Below are positions 37,723 to 49,141 of a stretch of DNA of 64,000 nucleotides, piece after piece. The position numbers and the translations under genes were made by a program. Where the stretch lies: the NCBI RefSeq assembly GCF_900167345.1, contig NZ_FUXB01000015.1, positions 1-64,000 on the forward strand, written 5' to 3'. Numbering within the stretch: position 1 is the first letter of the stretch; every line of letters begins with the position of its first letter. Origin of the DNA: Vibrio cincinnatiensis DSM 19608. Its GTDB lineage: Bacteria; Pseudomonadota; Gammaproteobacteria; Enterobacterales; Vibrionaceae. The notes under the pieces were generated by a model. It was not told the origin of the DNA, searched no databases, and saw only the letters and a program-made list of their open reading frames with translations.

Positions 37723-39036
37723 ATGTTCATAATTGAGTTCCTTATCGTATTAGGATGTATCCTAATTGGTGCAAGGATTGGTGGTATCGGACTTGGTGTG
37801 ATGGGGGGAATTGGTCTCGCTATTCTCAGCTTCGTATTTGGTTTACGTCCAACCAGTCCCCCCATTGATGTGATGCTAATGATCATGGCAGTGGTTGCTG
37901 CCGCAGCCTCAATGCAAGCAGCAGGCGGCCTTGATTATTTGATCAAAATTGCTAGCAACATTCTGCGTAAAAACCCTCGCCAAATCACGTTTATCGCTCC
38001 TTTGGTCACCTACTTCTTTACGATGATGGCAGGCACAGGACACGTGGCATACTCAGTATTACCCGTTATCGCTGAAGTCAGCCGTCGTAGTGGTATTCGC
38101 CCTGAGCGTCCATTAGGTATGGCCGTTATCGCATCTCAGTTTGCAATTGTCGCCAGCCCAATCGCTGCGGCGGTCGTTGCTTTGGTTGCGTTTTTGGAAC
38201 CCCAAGGCATTACCTTAGGTGATGTACTCATGGTGACCATTCCAAGTACTTTCCTTGGCTTGGCTTGTGCCTATATCTTTGTCAACAAGATCGGTAAAGA
38301 GCTAAAAGATGATCCAGAATATCAACGCCGTCTACAAGATCCTGAATTCCGTGCTGAAATGGAACAAGAAGTCAAAGTAGAAGACATTGAAATTACCCCA
38401 CAAGCGAAAAAATCGGTCTCACTTTTCCTATTTGGCGCGATCATCGTTGTGTTTATGGGAGCAATTCCAAGCTTACGTCCTCATTTTGATGGTTCACCTA
38501 TGGGTATGGCCCATACGATTGAAATCGTGATGCTGTCAATTGCTGCTCTTATTATCTTAACCTGTAAACCTGATGGAAATGCGATTAGCCAAGGCTCTGT
38601 ATTCCACGCGGGGATGCGGGCTATCGTAGCGATTTTCGGGATTGCTTGGCTCGGTGATACCTTTATTGCGGGTCACAGCGATATGGTCAAAGAAGCCGTA
38701 TCAGGCTTGGTTGAAGTCGCTCCATGGACATTTGCCTTCGCTCTGTTTGCTCTTTCTGTGATGGTCAACAGCCAAGGTGCAACCACCGCCGTGTTAGTAC
38801 CGGTTGCGATTACACTTGGCCTGCCACCTGCAATCATCATTGCTGTGTTTGTTGCAGTTAACGGTTATTTCTTTATTCCAAACTACGGTCCCATCATTGC
38901 GTCGATTGACTTTGACCGGACCGGCACCACTCGGATCGGTAAGTACATCTTTAACCACAGCTTTATGATGCCGGGCTTATTAAGCATGGTATTTAGTATT
39001 GGTTTCGGTCTACTCCTTTCCAATATTTTGCTCTAA
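37723..39036 (+). CDS. dcuA: Anaerobic C4-dicarboxylate transporter DcuA
   Basis: 437 residues, about ten to twelve membrane segments, ATG preceded by TAGGAG. Family motifs: [16 protein letters not shown] near the start, [19 protein letters not shown], and [12 protein letters not shown] near the end. Exchanges fumarate, malate or aspartate for succinate. Length and position after aspA favour DcuA over DcuB. It is 214 bases from aspA with a hairpin between, so it may also have its own promoter. Confidence 0.93.
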   Translation: MFIIEFLIVLGCILIGARIGGIGLGVMGGIGLAILSFVFGLRPTSPPIDVMLMIMAVVAAAASMQAAGGLDYLIKIASNILRKNPRQITFIAPLVTYFFTMMAGTGHVAYSVLPVIAEVSRRSGIRPERPLGMAVIASQFAIVASPIAAAVVALVAFLEPQGITLGDVLMVTIPSTFLGLACAYIFVNKIGKELKDDPEYQRRLQDPEFRAEMEQEVKVEDIEITPQAKKSVSLFLFGAIIVVFMGAIPSLRPHFDGSPMGMAHTIEIVMLSIAALIILTCKPDGNAISQGSVFHAGMRAIVAIFGIAWLGDTFIAGHSDMVKEAVSGLVEVAPWTFAFALFALSVMVNSQGATTAVLVPVAITLGLPPAIIIAVFVAVNGYFFIPNYGPIIASIDFDRTGTTRIGKYIFNHSFMMPGLLSMVFSIGFGLLLSNILL

Positions 39037-39054
39037 TGAGTCGGTCATACTGGT

Positions 39055-39092
39055 AAAAAAGCCGCGTGGGTTCACCCCCACGCGGCTTTTTT
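39055..39092. terminator. Strong terminator between dcuA and pdxY
   Basis: Ten-base stem GCCGCGTGGG / CCCACGCGGC (39061-39070 with 39077-39086), A6 before and T6 after; works both ways. Confidence 0.93.
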
Positions 39093-39120
39093 ATGCTCAG
39101 GATATGGACTGATTTACCCA

Positions 39121-39993
39121 TTAAGCAGCATTGACCTGCCTAATTTCTTCCAAGGGCAAATGTCGACTGGGTTGTACAAATTCTTGCTGGGCAGCGATGG
39201 TTTGTAGCTCCCATTCTTCGGCCTGATAAGTAGCCGCCAATATTCCATAACAAGCATCATGACAATGCTGAAAAGCCTGTTTAGGACTCCAACCTTTGAG
39301 TAACCCTGCGGTAAACACCGCAGAGATCAAATCCCCGACGCCCACCGGTGATCGAGAAAATTCAAATTGAGGCCGTTTGGCTAAAAAGAACCCCTCATGC
39401 GTTGCTAACAACATATGAAACTCAGTGTCTGATAAACAGTATAAATGTTTCACTAACACCATGTTCGGTCCTTTGGCCAACGCTCGTTGACAAGCAAGCA
39501 GCGCATCATCCAAGCTTTGAATTTCCGTCTCAGCAAACTGACTCAGCTCAAACTGATTAGGAACAATGACATCGGCCATCGGCATCAACCGGGTCAATAG
39601 GTATTCACTAATCCCAGGCGCGACGATGCACCCTTTATCTGGCGCAGACATCACGGGATCGCAAACATACAATGCCTCCCGATTGGCTTGTTTAACTTGC
39701 TGAACGGTCTCTTCTACCGCTAAACACTGTTCTGCACTACCTTGGTAGCCCGTCAGTACCGCTTGGCATTTTTCTAACGCGCCAATATTGGCTAACCCAC
39801 GCACTAATTCTCGAATATCATCGGCTGTGAACGCTCGTCCGGTCCAGCCTTGTGGATACTGCGTATGGTTAGAAAACTGTACGGTGTGAATCGGCCACAC
39901 TTCAAACCCCATCCGTTGCATGGGAAAAACAGCACTGCTGTTACCCGCATGGCCAAAAGAAACATGTGACTGGATAGTGAGGATACCTTGCAT
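39121..39993 (-). CDS. pdxY: Pyridoxal kinase PdxY
   Basis: 290 residues from the ATG at 39993 ([19 protein letters not shown]), with TTAGGAACG upstream; the open frame to 40017 adds residues not conserved in the family. Ribokinase-fold enzyme that phosphorylates pyridoxal in B6 salvage. Motifs: the substrate region [26 protein letters not shown], and the GVGD anion hole with the catalytic aspartate near residue 228. Convergent with dcuA, divergent from dsbD. Confidence 0.93.
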   Translation of the reverse strand: MQGILTIQSHVSFGHAGNSSAVFPMQRMGFEVWPIHTVQFSNHTQYPQGWTGRAFTADDIRELVRGLANIGALEKCQAVLTGYQGSAEQCLAVEETVQQVKQANREALYVCDPVMSAPDKGCIVAPGISEYLLTRLMPMADVIVPNQFELSQFAETEIQSLDDALLACQRALAKGPNMVLVKHLYCLSDTEFHMLLATHEGFFLAKRPQFEFSRSPVGVGDLISAVFTAGLLKGWSPKQAFQHCHDACYGILAATYQAEEWELQTIAAQQEFVQPSRHLPLEEIRQVNAA

Positions 39994-40180
39994 CGTTCCT
40001 AACCTTTTTATTATCAATAGTTCAAAGAAAGCGACCTGCGTAAAATCGCAAAACGAACAGTGTATCTGACAATCGGTTATTTTCTAACTAATTTGTAAGA
40101 AAATATTAAGATAAGCCCTTGGCTGTATCTTGAGCGAGACCTCGTATATAGTAACGTTTTTGACCGACTCAATCTGTGTG

Positions 40181-41944
40181 ATGATGCGTTTATTTCTTTC
40201 TCTGTTATTCGTGTTAACCAGCCTCACAAGCTCTCCTTTGTTTGCTGCATTGAATGCCAAAAGTAGCTTCGACTTGAATAATCCCAACCGCTTTGTCTCG
40301 GTTGATCATGCCTTTCCATTTGCCTATTTTCAGCAAAACAATCAGCTGTTTCTCGATTGGCAAATAAAAGAGGGGTATTACCTCTATCAAGAGAGATTGA
40401 GCATTCACGTTGAAAAAGCACAATTGGGAGAATACTCCTTACCTGAGGGCCTGCCTTATCAGGACGAGTTTTTTGGCGATGTGATCATTTATGACTCTCC
40501 GCTCTCTCTTGTCCTGCCATTAAGCGATTATCAAGCTGGGGCACAATTAATTATCGAATACCAAGGCTGCGCCAAAGCGGGGTTCTGCTATCCGCCAGAA
40601 ACTCGAATCGTTCGAATTGAACCTTTCGACCATCAAGAGGCCACCCAACCCCTTCCCACAGCAGCGTCAAAAAGCGCCGTTTCAGGCTCTTCATCCCGAT
40701 CGCTGACTGAGCAGTTAGCTCACAGTCGTTGGACTCCGCTGCTGTTTTTATTATTAGGAATTGGTCTTGCTTTTACCCCTTGTGTATTGCCGATGTATCC
40801 TATTCTGACCAGTATTGTACTCGGGGGGGGAGCGCTCTCCCATCGTCGAGCTTTATGGCTAAGTTTTGTTTACGTACAAGGGATGGCGGTCACTTACACT
40901 CTGCTGGGGTTAGTTGTGGCCTCTGCGGGATTACAATTTCAGGCAGCACTTCAACACCCTTATGTTCTCTCTATATTGAGCCTGCTTTTTATCTTCCTCG
41001 CCCTCTCGATGTTTGGCTTATATAACTTACAACTTCCTAGCTCACTGCAAACCAAGCTCAACCAAATCAGCCAGCAGCAACAAGGCGGACGATTAAGTGG
41101 TGTCTTTCTTATGGGAGTGATTTCTGGTCTCGTCTGCTCACCGTGTACCACAGCCCCCCTGTCAGGAGCATTGCTGTACGTTGCACAGAGTGGTGATCTC
41201 ATAACAGGAGCTCTCGCTCTCTATGCCTTGGCATTAGGAATGGGCATTCCACTAATATTGGTTGCGGTATTTGGAAATAGACTGCTTCCCAAAGCCGGGG
41301 AATGGATGAATCGAGTCAAGGTACTGTTTGGCTTTGTCTTACTAGCCGCCCCGATTTTTTTACTAGAGCGTATTCTCCCCTCCTTTTGGTCAACCATGCT
41401 ATGGTCCTTACTCGGCTTAGCCGCTTTTGGCTGGTTATATCACATCAAAAACACCCTTACTTTTGCCGGATGGAAACAGAGTTTGCTGGGTATTGTCGCT
41501 ATTCTCGGTTTGTTGGCTTCCGCTCAACCGTTGCTCAACCACTGGTTTAACCCTGCTGGGCAACCCACACAGCAAACAGCCTCTCTGTTTCAACGTATTC
41601 ATAATATTGAAGAGTTAGAAGCACAACTGGCATTGGCAAAAGCCGCCGGAAAACCCGTTATGTTAGATTTTTATGCCGACTGGTGCGTGGCATGTAAAGA
41701 GTTTGAAAAATATACCTTTCATCAGCCTACGGTTGAAAGCAAACTACAAAGCTTTGTCTTACTGCAAGCGGATGTGACGAAAAATCAATCTCAAGATATT
41801 GAGCTATTACAGGAACTCCAAGTGCTGGGGCTCCCCACGATTGATTTTTGGGATGCACAAGGTCAAAGAATACCTCAAGCGAGAATCAGTGGCTTTATGC
41901 CTGAAGATCGCTTTCTTACACACTTAAAGCAATTTCAACTTTAA
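40181..41944 (+). CDS. dsbD: Thiol:disulfide interchange protein DsbD
   Basis: 587 residues from the ATG at 40181; an upstream TTG at 40130 in the same frame would spoil the signal peptide [15 protein letters not shown]. Three redox modules in order: periplasmic alpha domain with Cys130 and Cys136 (CAKAGFC), eight-helix membrane beta domain with Cys201 (FTPCVLP) and Cys322 (SPCTTAP; a further Cys319 lies nearby), and a thioredoxin-like gamma domain with WCVAC (Cys502, Cys505). It passes electrons from thioredoxin to DsbC, DsbG and the cytochrome c maturation system. All redox cysteines are in place. Confidence 0.97.
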   Translation: MMRLFLSLLFVLTSLTSSPLFAALNAKSSFDLNNPNRFVSVDHAFPFAYFQQNNQLFLDWQIKEGYYLYQERLSIHVEKAQLGEYSLPEGLPYQDEFFGDVIIYDSPLSLVLPLSDYQAGAQLIIEYQGCAKAGFCYPPETRIVRIEPFDHQEATQPLPTAASKSAVSGSSSRSLTEQLAHSRWTPLLFLLLGIGLAFTPCVLPMYPILTSIVLGGGALSHRRALWLSFVYVQGMAVTYTLLGLVVASAGLQFQAALQHPYVLSILSLLFIFLALSMFGLYNLQLPSSLQTKLNQISQQQQGGRLSGVFLMGVISGLVCSPCTTAPLSGALLYVAQSGDLITGALALYALALGMGIPLILVAVFGNRLLPKAGEWMNRVKVLFGFVLLAAPIFLLERILPSFWSTMLWSLLGLAAFGWLYHIKNTLTFAGWKQSLLGIVAILGLLASAQPLLNHWFNPAGQPTQQTASLFQRIHNIEELEAQLALAKAAGKPVMLDFYADWCVACKEFEKYTFHQPTVESKLQSFVLLQADVTKNQSQDIELLQELQVLGLPTIDFWDAQGQRIPQARISGFMPEDRFLTHLKQFQL

Positions 41945-41951
41945 TTTCGTT

Positions 41952-41990
41952 GGCAGATAAGTCTCGTTCTGTTTATCTGCCCCCTTTATT
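41952..41990 (+). terminator. Hairpin after dsbD
   Basis: Stem GGCAGATAA / TTATCTGCC (41952-41960 with 41973-41981), loop of 12. Tail is C- and T-rich, so a weaker terminator. Confidence 0.55.
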
Positions 41991-42360
41991 TCCCTCGTTA
42001 AATATCTCTTCTTTTTTTGTGACACAGCATCTGGTTTACTGTAACCATAAGAAACCCCTGCTCATTACCAAGAAAACATATTTTCTACAAATAAGATAAC
42101 TCCCCCCAATATATCCTTGCTCCTCCCCCCTTCTCATCCTGCAAAATGTGCGCTTTTTCAAGACCATTCAACCTACCAATCGTGACCATGAATCCTAGAT
42201 TGTGATTTTTATCGTTCTAAAAAATCTTTACCGCCACGGCTCACATTTTGTACAGGTTGCTTGTCCCTAGCATACGGAGTGGATTTACACATTCGCTAAT
42301 AAGATGATGTTTTCAATTAAAAACCTTCACTAATTAGATATAAAATCAGGGACTTAGAAC
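41982..42360. promoter_or_regulatory. dsbD-pullulanase intergenic region with MalT-like boxes
   Basis: About 380 bases without a gene. On the minus strand TCTCATCCTG (42132-42141) reads CAGGATGAGA and GCTCCTCCCC (42119-42128) reads GGGGAGGAGC, resembling the MalT box GGGGA(T/G)GAGG at seven and nine of ten positions. This fits maltodextrin control of a pullulanase but C-runs here could give chance matches. I find no clear -10/-35. Confidence 0.4.
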
Positions 42361-45300
42361 GTGAACAAACCTAACCTTTCAGCATTAAGCAAAGCAATGC
42401 TACCCATTTTGGCAGGTAGCCTACTGGTCGGATGTAATTCCTCATCCGACGATACCGCATCAACAGAAACACAAACCGTCACCGTTTTTTATAAAGCCGA
42501 TCCCACACTCAGCAACCAAAGCAGCGATAGTGACCTCTATCAAGGACTCACTCTACATGTATGGAATGGAGGAAGTTGCCTTGCATATGGAGGGAATGAT
42601 ACCGACTGGAATGATGGGCTCATTCCTAATGGCATTGATGCGACCTACGGTGCTTACTGGCAGCTACCCTATACTCAAGATGCGTCACAATGTATCAATA
42701 TGATCCCTCACTTTGGTAACGATAAACCCTTGGGCGATTTCGATGCCAAAATTGACCTAACTCAGTTAGGAGAGGATTCTTCCGTCTATACCCAACAAGG
42801 CGTCGCTGCCGTTTACCCTGAGTTAATCGCTAAAGATGATCTACCCACCAATACCGTGCGTATTTACCTTAGTAGCAAACAAGATGGTGATGAACATGAT
42901 TTTTCACTGTATGTTTGGAATAATGACTCGTGTACAAGCTATGCAGGCGCACCTGTGAACTGGGAGACGGCTCTCAAACCCACCGCTTACAGTAATACCT
43001 ATGGTGCCTATTGGGATATAGAAACGAATGGCAATGATGACTGTATCAATATAATCCCTAAAAATTCCGTCGGTTATCAAACCGCTGATCTAAAATTTGA
43101 ATTTGCCAAACAAGGTGCCATTGGCCCTATTGGTATGGTGTTTAAAGGCACTAACAAAGTCTTTTATCAGCCACTGGCAAACTTACCCCAAAATCAAGTT
43201 GAACTTAGCGGGGCGAGCGCTATTTTTTCCGATAGCAATACCTTATTAATTGGAAATAAAGAGGCAACCTCAGTCGCACTCTACTACTCAGAACAAGGGA
43301 CACTCAGCTTTGATTCAACCACCAAAACCGTCTCAGGTTTTGACAAAGAGTTCACCTCAGACAGCGCCGCTTCCACAAACTGGCAGACGAAGAAACCTCA
43401 CCTAAAAGACAACTTTGTTGGCTTTAGCTTTGACTACACCGAATCAGAACTCCAGCAATTACTAAAAGGACAACTCTGGTTAGTCGCTAGCGATAGTAGT
43501 GGGGCCATTCAAGCGACCGAAGTCCAACTGGCCAGTGCTTTAGATTCACTCTATGCCGATGCTGCCAGTCAGCTAGCATATGGGGCATTAATCAATGGTA
43601 ACACAACCACATTCCGCCTCTGGGCTCCGACTGCGCAATCCGTCAAGTTGATCCCCTATAGTGCGGATAAACAAGCGCAAACCGCCATTTCGATGAGTTT
43701 TGATACCGCTTCAGGTAGCTGGTCAGCGATTGATACCGATCTAAAACACGGGGATTTCTATCGTTATCAAGTCACGGTTTATCACCCTGCAACCAATACC
43801 GTAGAAACCTATGAAGTCACTGACCCTTACTCACTGAGCTTAGCCATCAACTCGGAATACAGCCAAGTGGTGGACCTTTCTCACTCAGAGGTAACCCCTA
43901 GTGGCTGGGAGAGCCTTAATGCCCCCCATCAGCAAGATAACCCAGCTCAATTCGTCTTGTATGAAGCTCATGTGCGTGATTTTTCGGCATTAGATGATAG
44001 CACGACCAATAAAGGCAAATTCTTAGCTTTCACCGAGTCAGATTCGGTTCCCGTCAAGCACCTGAAAGCATTAGCAGAGTCAGGTGTGACCCATCTACAC
44101 TTACTCCCAGTGTTTGATATTGCCACGATCAATGAAGATAAAGATAAAGTCGCCGATATTGATCAACCCTTTAGCAAACTCTGCACATTACAACCTAATG
44201 TGAAAAATGATGTGGCCTTTGGCAGTTACTGCTCAAGCGGTGACACCATTTCGGCGGTCTTTAAGGCCTTGCAAAGTGATGATAAGCAGACTCAAGCCGT
44301 ACAACGTTTGAATGGGTTTGTCCGTGATGTGGATAGTTTTAACTGGGGGTACGATCCATTCCATTACACGGTGCCTGAAGGTTCTTATTCGACCGATCCA
44401 GATGGTTTAACCCGTATTAAAGAGTTTCGTGAAATGGTGATGGCAATCAAAAACGACATCGGAATGAATGTTGTCGTTGATGTCGTGTATAACCATACTA
44501 ACGAAGCGGGAGTATCAGATAAGTCGGTGCTAGACCGTATCGTCCCTTGGTACTATCAACGACTCAATGAATTTTCAGGACAAGTCGAAAATTCGACCTG
44601 CTGCTCCAATACCGCGCCAGAAAACCGTATGTTTGCCAAGCTGATTGATGACTCCATTAAAACTTGGACAAAAGAGTACAAAATTGATGCTTTCCGCTGG
44701 GACTTAATGGGGCACCATCCTTTAGATCAAATGCTTAACACCTTAGAGGTAGCGAAAAGTATTAACCCTGACGTTTACTTCTATGGGGAAGGCTGGGACT
44801 TTGGCGAAGTAGCGAGCGATCGCATGTTCATTCAAGCCTCCCAATCGAACTTAGCTGGAACAGGTATTGGTTCATTCTCTGACCGTCTACGAGATGCGGT
44901 ACGCGGTGGGGGACCATTTGATGGTGGAGACGACTTACGTAGCAAACAAGGTTTTGGTAATGGGATTTTTGTTCAGCCTAACGATAAAGCATCAACACCC
45001 AACCGTGCTGATGCTTTACACCTTGCCGATTTAGTTCGCTTAGGCATGGCGGGGAACTTAAAAGCGTTTGAATTTACCGATAGCAAAGGCAACCTCATCA
45101 AAGGTTCTGAGCTTAATTATAACGGACAAGATGCGGGTTATGCACAAGATGCGTGGGAGATTCAAAACTACGTATCCAAACACGATAACCAAACGCTGTG
45201 GGATAATAACCAATATAAAATTGATTATTCTGTTCCGGTTGATACTCGAGTTCGTATGCAAGCGGTGAGTTTATCCACCGCGATGCTCGGGCAAGGGGTT

Positions 45301-45915
45301 CCTTTCATCCATATGGGCAGTGAGCTACTGCGTTCTAAATCGATGCAACGAGATTCTTATGACTCCGGTGACTGGTATAACCGCGTTGACTTCACCATGG
45401 ACAGTCACAACTGGGATATTGGCTTACCTCGTCAGGATAAAGATGGCGATAACTGGAATATTATTAAGGAAGTCATTGCTGGATCCGATACCAATGCCAA
45501 ACCAGCGAAAGAACAGATTGAAGCCATGAATCGTTATTTTCATGAACTGGCTCAACTGCGTGCCTCTTCTGGTCTATTTACGCTAGGTAAAGGCTCAGAA
45601 ATCATTTCACGAGTGAAATTCCATAATACCGGTGTCGATCAGATTGCAGGCGTTATCGTGATGAGCATCGATAATAGCGACTCGCTGTTTGATGCCACTA
45701 TTGACGAAAAACGCGAAGGAATAGTGGTAGTCATTAATGCTTCACCTGATGATTTAACTAACTTTGCTCACTTCGATGCTAGCGGTTATACACTTCACAC
45801 TGTTCAGGCAAATGCGAACACTGACTCTATTGGTTATAACGCAGAGATTACCAGTGACAAACTCTCTGTTCCTGCTTGGTCTGTTGCGGTATTTGAAAAA
45901 CTGACTGCTCAATAG
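42361..45915 (+). CDS. pulA: Pullulanase (GH13 type I), lipoprotein
   Basis: 1184 residues from a GTG. A signal peptide with lipobox LVGC puts the lipidated Cys at 25; Asn follows, suggesting outer-membrane sorting. Two CBM41 starch-binding domains in tandem (about 38-150 and 160-275), a pullulanase N2-type domain (about 285-400), CBM48 (about 405-500), then the GH13 barrel. Motif FNWGYDP (660-666) is the type I pullulanase hallmark (usually YNWGYDP). Catalytic set: Asp781 (FRWDLMGH), Glu810 (YGEGWD) and Asp942 (KHDNQT). It debranches alpha-1,6 bonds of pullulan and limit dextrins. No secretion genes or maltose operon are adjacent. Confidence 0.95.
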   Translation: MNKPNLSALSKAMLPILAGSLLVGCNSSSDDTASTETQTVTVFYKADPTLSNQSSDSDLYQGLTLHVWNGGSCLAYGGNDTDWNDGLIPNGIDATYGAYWQLPYTQDASQCINMIPHFGNDKPLGDFDAKIDLTQLGEDSSVYTQQGVAAVYPELIAKDDLPTNTVRIYLSSKQDGDEHDFSLYVWNNDSCTSYAGAPVNWETALKPTAYSNTYGAYWDIETNGNDDCINIIPKNSVGYQTADLKFEFAKQGAIGPIGMVFKGTNKVFYQPLANLPQNQVELSGASAIFSDSNTLLIGNKEATSVALYYSEQGTLSFDSTTKTVSGFDKEFTSDSAASTNWQTKKPHLKDNFVGFSFDYTESELQQLLKGQLWLVASDSSGAIQATEVQLASALDSLYADAASQLAYGALINGNTTTFRLWAPTAQSVKLIPYSADKQAQTAISMSFDTASGSWSAIDTDLKHGDFYRYQVTVYHPATNTVETYEVTDPYSLSLAINSEYSQVVDLSHSEVTPSGWESLNAPHQQDNPAQFVLYEAHVRDFSALDDSTTNKGKFLAFTESDSVPVKHLKALAESGVTHLHLLPVFDIATINEDKDKVADIDQPFSKLCTLQPNVKNDVAFGSYCSSGDTISAVFKALQSDDKQTQAVQRLNGFVRDVDSFNWGYDPFHYTVPEGSYSTDPDGLTRIKEFREMVMAIKNDIGMNVVVDVVYNHTNEAGVSDKSVLDRIVPWYYQRLNEFSGQVENSTCCSNTAPENRMFAKLIDDSIKTWTKEYKIDAFRWDLMGHHPLDQMLNTLEVAKSINPDVYFYGEGWDFGEVASDRMFIQASQSNLAGTGIGSFSDRLRDAVRGGGPFDGGDDLRSKQGFGNGIFVQPNDKASTPNRADALHLADLVRLGMAGNLKAFEFTDSKGNLIKGSELNYNGQDAGYAQDAWEIQNYVSKHDNQTLWDNNQYKIDYSVPVDTRVRMQAVSLSTAMLGQGVPFIHMGSELLRSKSMQRDSYDSGDWYNRVDFTMDSHNWDIGLPRQDKDGDNWNIIKEVIAGSDTNAKPAKEQIEAMNRYFHELAQLRASSGLFTLGKGSEIISRVKFHNTGVDQIAGVIVMSIDNSDSLFDATIDEKREGIVVVINASPDDLTNFAHFDASGYTLHTVQANANTDSIGYNAEITSDKLSVPAWSVAVFEKLTAQ

Positions 45916-45940
45916 TCCTTTACAATAGAGAAAATAAATT

Positions 45941-45980
45941 CAGCGCCAAATGGGTATTAGCCGATTTGGCGCTGCTGTTT
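45941..45980 (+). terminator. Terminator of the pullulanase gene
   Basis: Stem CAGCGCCAAAT / ATTTGGCGCTG (45941-45951 with 45964-45974), followed by CTGTTTTA. Confidence 0.8.
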
Positions 45981-46096
45981 TACCGTGAATAACGAAAAAG
46001 AGGGATACAGTTCAGAGTTTTTATGTCTAGCGATTGTCCCTGTGGTTAAAGAGGACAATAATTTCCATAACTAAATATTTAAAAGTGTTTAACATT

Positions 46097-46726
46097 ATGG
46101 ACTCAACCTACACCATTATTATTGCTGATGATCATCCGTTATTTCGTAATGCATTATTTCAGTCGGTGCATATGGCCGTCAGTGGAGCCAACTTGCTAGA
46201 AGCCGATAGCCTTGATGCCTTGCTCACTCTACTCAGCAAACAAAATGAGCCCGACTTGTTGCTACTGGATTTGAAAATGCCTGGCGCCAATGGGATGTCT
46301 GGCCTCATTCAACTACGTTCAGAATATCCAGAATTACCTATCGTCGTCATTTCCGCTAATGAAGAACCCACCATCGTTTCACAAGTAAAAACTCATGGTG
46401 CTTTTGGCTTTATTCCTAAATCCAGCGATATGCGCACGCTAATCAGTGCTCTTAATCAAGTTCTCAATGGTGATCCCTATTTCCCAGAAGGCTTGATTGT
46501 GAATCATGCCGCCTGTGATGATGTTGCTGAGAAAATAGCCGCCTTAACACCGCAACAGTATAAAGTGTTAGGCATGTTATCCGACGGGCTGCTCAATAAA
46601 CAAATTGCCTACGAACTTCACGTTTCAGAAGCCACCATAAAAGCGCATATGACGGCCATTTTCCGTAAACTTGGGGTAAAAAATCGCACTCAAGCAGTGA
46701 TTTTACTCAAACAAGTCCATGAATAA
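46097..46726 (+). CDS. crbR: LuxR-type response regulator, CrbR-like
   Basis: 209 residues from the ATG at 46097; the open frame to 46034 is not conserved. Receiver domain with Asp58 (LLLLDLKMPG), acidic residues Asp11 and Asp12, and conserved lysine in GFIPKSS; C-terminal LuxR helix-turn-helix (LTPQQYKVLGMLSDGLLNKQ). No kinase gene is next to it. In V. cholerae the CrbS/CrbR system controls acetate uptake and acs from a distant kinase; this gene has the same neighbours (NhaP2, DUF485, ActP), so CrbR is the likely identity. Its stop directly abuts that of nhaP2. Confidence 0.8.
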   Translation: MDSTYTIIIADDHPLFRNALFQSVHMAVSGANLLEADSLDALLTLLSKQNEPDLLLLDLKMPGANGMSGLIQLRSEYPELPIVVISANEEPTIVSQVKTHGAFGFIPKSSDMRTLISALNQVLNGDPYFPEGLIVNHAACDDVAEKIAALTPQQYKVLGMLSDGLLNKQIAYELHVSEATIKAHMTAIFRKLGVKNRTQAVILLKQVHE

Positions 46727-48472
46727 TTAATGCGCCTCAGGCTCCTTTTGCTCTTCAGGCGGTAAACGTAAACCAACTTTGGTCACCTGCCAGTCAACCA
46801 CATCGGCGACAATCCAATGTAAGCCATAACACTCAAACTGGTCACCTAATACTGGGGTTCCCCCTAAATGCTCAGTGACCAACTCTTTCAACGTCATATT
46901 TTGATCTATCGCGCTAAGATCTAAGCCATAAAGTGGAGCAATATCCATTAATTGAGCGTCAACATCTAAGAAGAAATCGCCAAAGAAACGCGCTAAAGAA
47001 GCTTTTTCTGGTGCTTCACTAAACAGCTGACTCAACGCTTGGAGATCTTTTTCCTGACCTAATACACAAAGAATATCCCCTTCTTGCAACTGAGTGCTAC
47101 CTGACGGGTGTAAGAGTTGCTGCTGACGAAAAACGGCAGCGATCCGAGTCCCTTCTGGCATAAATAAATTCCGCAACGGCTCACCAATACACCACTTATC
47201 TTGCTTTAACGTATAAACAAAAAGTTCCCATTCACTGGTCGGAAAAGCTTCCACCCCCGTACGGTAAATGGGTTCCGGTTTCGGTGGAAGCTCGACTTTC
47301 GCTAAACTCATGGCTTTTGTCAGCGTTCCGCCCTGCACCACCAGAGAAACCATGACCACGAAAAAAGCTAGGTTAAAATAGAGCTGCGCTTCTGGCAGCC
47401 CCGCCATCATTGGAAATACAGCTAAAATAATCGGAACGGCTCCTCTTAACCCAACCCAAGAGGTAAACCATTTCTCACGAGCAGTGAAGCTTTTAAAAGG
47501 TAATAAGCCAATCCAAACCGAGATGGGACGAGCAAAGAAAATCATGCCAAATGCCAACGCTAACCCCGGAAGCATAATGTCCATTAAGTTAGAAGGAGTA
47601 ACCAATAATCCGAGAACTAAGAACATACCGATTTGAGCAAGCCATGTCATACCATCCAACACGTTAAGAATGGAATGGCGGCTACGCGTTGGGCGATTCC
47701 CCAGCAGAAGCCCCACCATGTAGATAGACAGAATACCACTTCCCCCTAAGGTATTAGAAAGCGCAAAAATAATCAGCCCACCACTCACAGTAAGAATAGA
47801 ATAGAGCCCCTCTGGAAGCTGAGTTTTATTAATCAGTTTCCAGAGCAGCCAGCCCCCAACTAATCCAAGCAATGCCCCAATACCAAATTGCTGAAGAAAA
47901 CTCATCGCTAAGAAACCCGCGCTCAGATCCACGCCTTGATTGCCCAGCACACTGATCAAAGTGACCGTCAAAAACACTGCCATCGGGTCATTGGTTCCCG
48001 ATTCAATTTCGAGTGTAGAACCCACGCGTTCGTTTAAGTTACGACCTTTAAGCAAAGAGAAAACCGCCGCCGCATCGGTTGAACCGACAATCGCTCCCAC
48101 TAATATTCCTTGTAACAGGGATAATTCAAACAGCAACGTCGCCATTAATCCCGTTAAAATCGTGGTTAGCGCCACACCCAAGGTTGCCAACGATATGGAA
48201 GGCCAGAAAGCCACACGGAAACTCGCAACGCGAGTGCGCATGCCCCCATCCAATAAAATAATGGCAAGGGCAAGGTTACTAACCAAATAAGCGAGCGGAT
48301 AATTATCAAAAATAATACCACCAATCCCATCTTCTCCCGCTAACATGCCAACAGCCAGAAACATTAATAGAATCGGAATGCCCAATTTAGAAGAAACGGG
48401 ACTTAGCAACACACTTAATGCGATCAGTAATGCACCAACCAGAAAAAAGCTGTTAATTGTTATTGCGTCCAC
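46727..48472 (-). CDS. nhaP2: K+(Na+)/H+ antiporter NhaP2
   Basis: 581 residues from a GTG with GGGAGGG upstream. CPA1-type antiporter with about twelve or thirteen membrane helices; the ion-binding motif [13 protein letters not shown] includes the key Asn-Asp pair. The C-terminus carries a TrkA_C domain (about 400-480, around [18 protein letters not shown]) and a CorC/HlyC-type domain (about 485-570). The V. cholerae orthologue is reported to work as a K+/H+ antiporter that protects from alkali-cation stress at low pH. Convergent with the CrbR-like gene with no gap. Confidence 0.93.
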   Translation of the reverse strand: MDAITINSFFLVGALLIALSVLLSPVSSKLGIPILLMFLAVGMLAGEDGIGGIIFDNYPLAYLVSNLALAIILLDGGMRTRVASFRVAFWPSISLATLGVALTTILTGLMATLLFELSLLQGILVGAIVGSTDAAAVFSLLKGRNLNERVGSTLEIESGTNDPMAVFLTVTLISVLGNQGVDLSAGFLAMSFLQQFGIGALLGLVGGWLLWKLINKTQLPEGLYSILTVSGGLIIFALSNTLGGSGILSIYMVGLLLGNRPTRSRHSILNVLDGMTWLAQIGMFLVLGLLVTPSNLMDIMLPGLALAFGMIFFARPISVWIGLLPFKSFTAREKWFTSWVGLRGAVPIILAVFPMMAGLPEAQLYFNLAFFVVMVSLVVQGGTLTKAMSLAKVELPPKPEPIYRTGVEAFPTSEWELFVYTLKQDKWCIGEPLRNLFMPEGTRIAAVFRQQQLLHPSGSTQLQEGDILCVLGQEKDLQALSQLFSEAPEKASLARFFGDFFLDVDAQLMDIAPLYGLDLSAIDQNMTLKELVTEHLGGTPVLGDQFECYGLHWIVADVVDWQVTKVGLRLPPEEQKEPEAH

Positions 48473-48860
48473 TCACCCTCCCTATTCTTCTGTGCACAAG
48501 CTCACTATGTTAGTAAACATGTTAATATGATTTAACGATGTATTGTGCACTAATTCATAGCATCTTAACGAAAACTTTATGTAAACAATTCCTGACTTTC
48601 CTCCTTTTCCCCTCCAACAAGATGAAGGCAGTCGTGATCTGACTGACTCTTCACTCCTAGGTAGTTATTATACTTTTGGCTAAATTAACAAATACACAAC
48701 AACCAAGAAAAGCAAAACAAAACCTCAATCAATTGAAAATTAAAGCAATATTAATTACACCCGCCAGACTAAAGTTGCACAGATCCCACATTGAAACCCT
48801 GCTAACCTAATCGAGTAACAATTATTTAACACAAACATCGCAATAGCGAAGGAGAAGGCC
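48473..48860. promoter_or_regulatory. nhaP2-actP regulatory region
   Basis: 388 bases between divergent genes, AT-rich, without a gene. Two weak CRP-like sites (TGTGC-ACAAGC-TCACT at 48491-48506 and TGTGC-ACTAAT-TCATA at 48544-48559) match eight of ten positions each. A CrbR site would be expected here if acetate uptake is its target, but I cannot recognise one. Confidence 0.35.
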
Positions 48861-49127
48861 ATGGCGTTCGAATCAACGAAACATGCACAAGCCTATTGGA
48901 AAGAGAACTTAACCATTATGGGATCACTGCTTGCTGCATGGTTTCTCGTCTCTTACGGTGCCGGTATTTTATTTGTTGATGCTCTCAATAATATTCAATT
49001 CGGCGGTTTTAAACTGGGATTTTGGTTTGCACAACAAGGATCAATCTACACCTTTGTCGCCTTAATCTTTATTTACGTCTGGCGCATGAACGCGCTTGAT
49101 AAAAAATACCAAGTACAGGAAGACTAA
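48861..49127 (+). CDS. DUF485 (YjcH) membrane protein, partner of ActP
   Basis: 88 residues, ATG preceded by AAGGAGAAGG. Two membrane segments (about 22-45 and 57-78) and the family ending WRMNALDKKYQVQ. DUF485 genes nearly always precede actP; it is 14 bases upstream of actP here, so the two form one operon. The molecular role is not settled; it may act as an accessory subunit of the acetate symporter. Confidence 0.92.
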   Translation: MAFESTKHAQAYWKENLTIMGSLLAAWFLVSYGAGILFVDALNNIQFGGFKLGFWFAQQGSIYTFVALIFIYVWRMNALDKKYQVQED

Positions 49128-49141
49128 GAAGGGTAGATAAT

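Noticed and set aside
48491..48559. Two CRP-like sites between nhaP2 and actP
   Set aside because: Each misses two fixed positions and one lies almost at the nhaP2 start; too weak to list as separate sites, noted only in the region entry.
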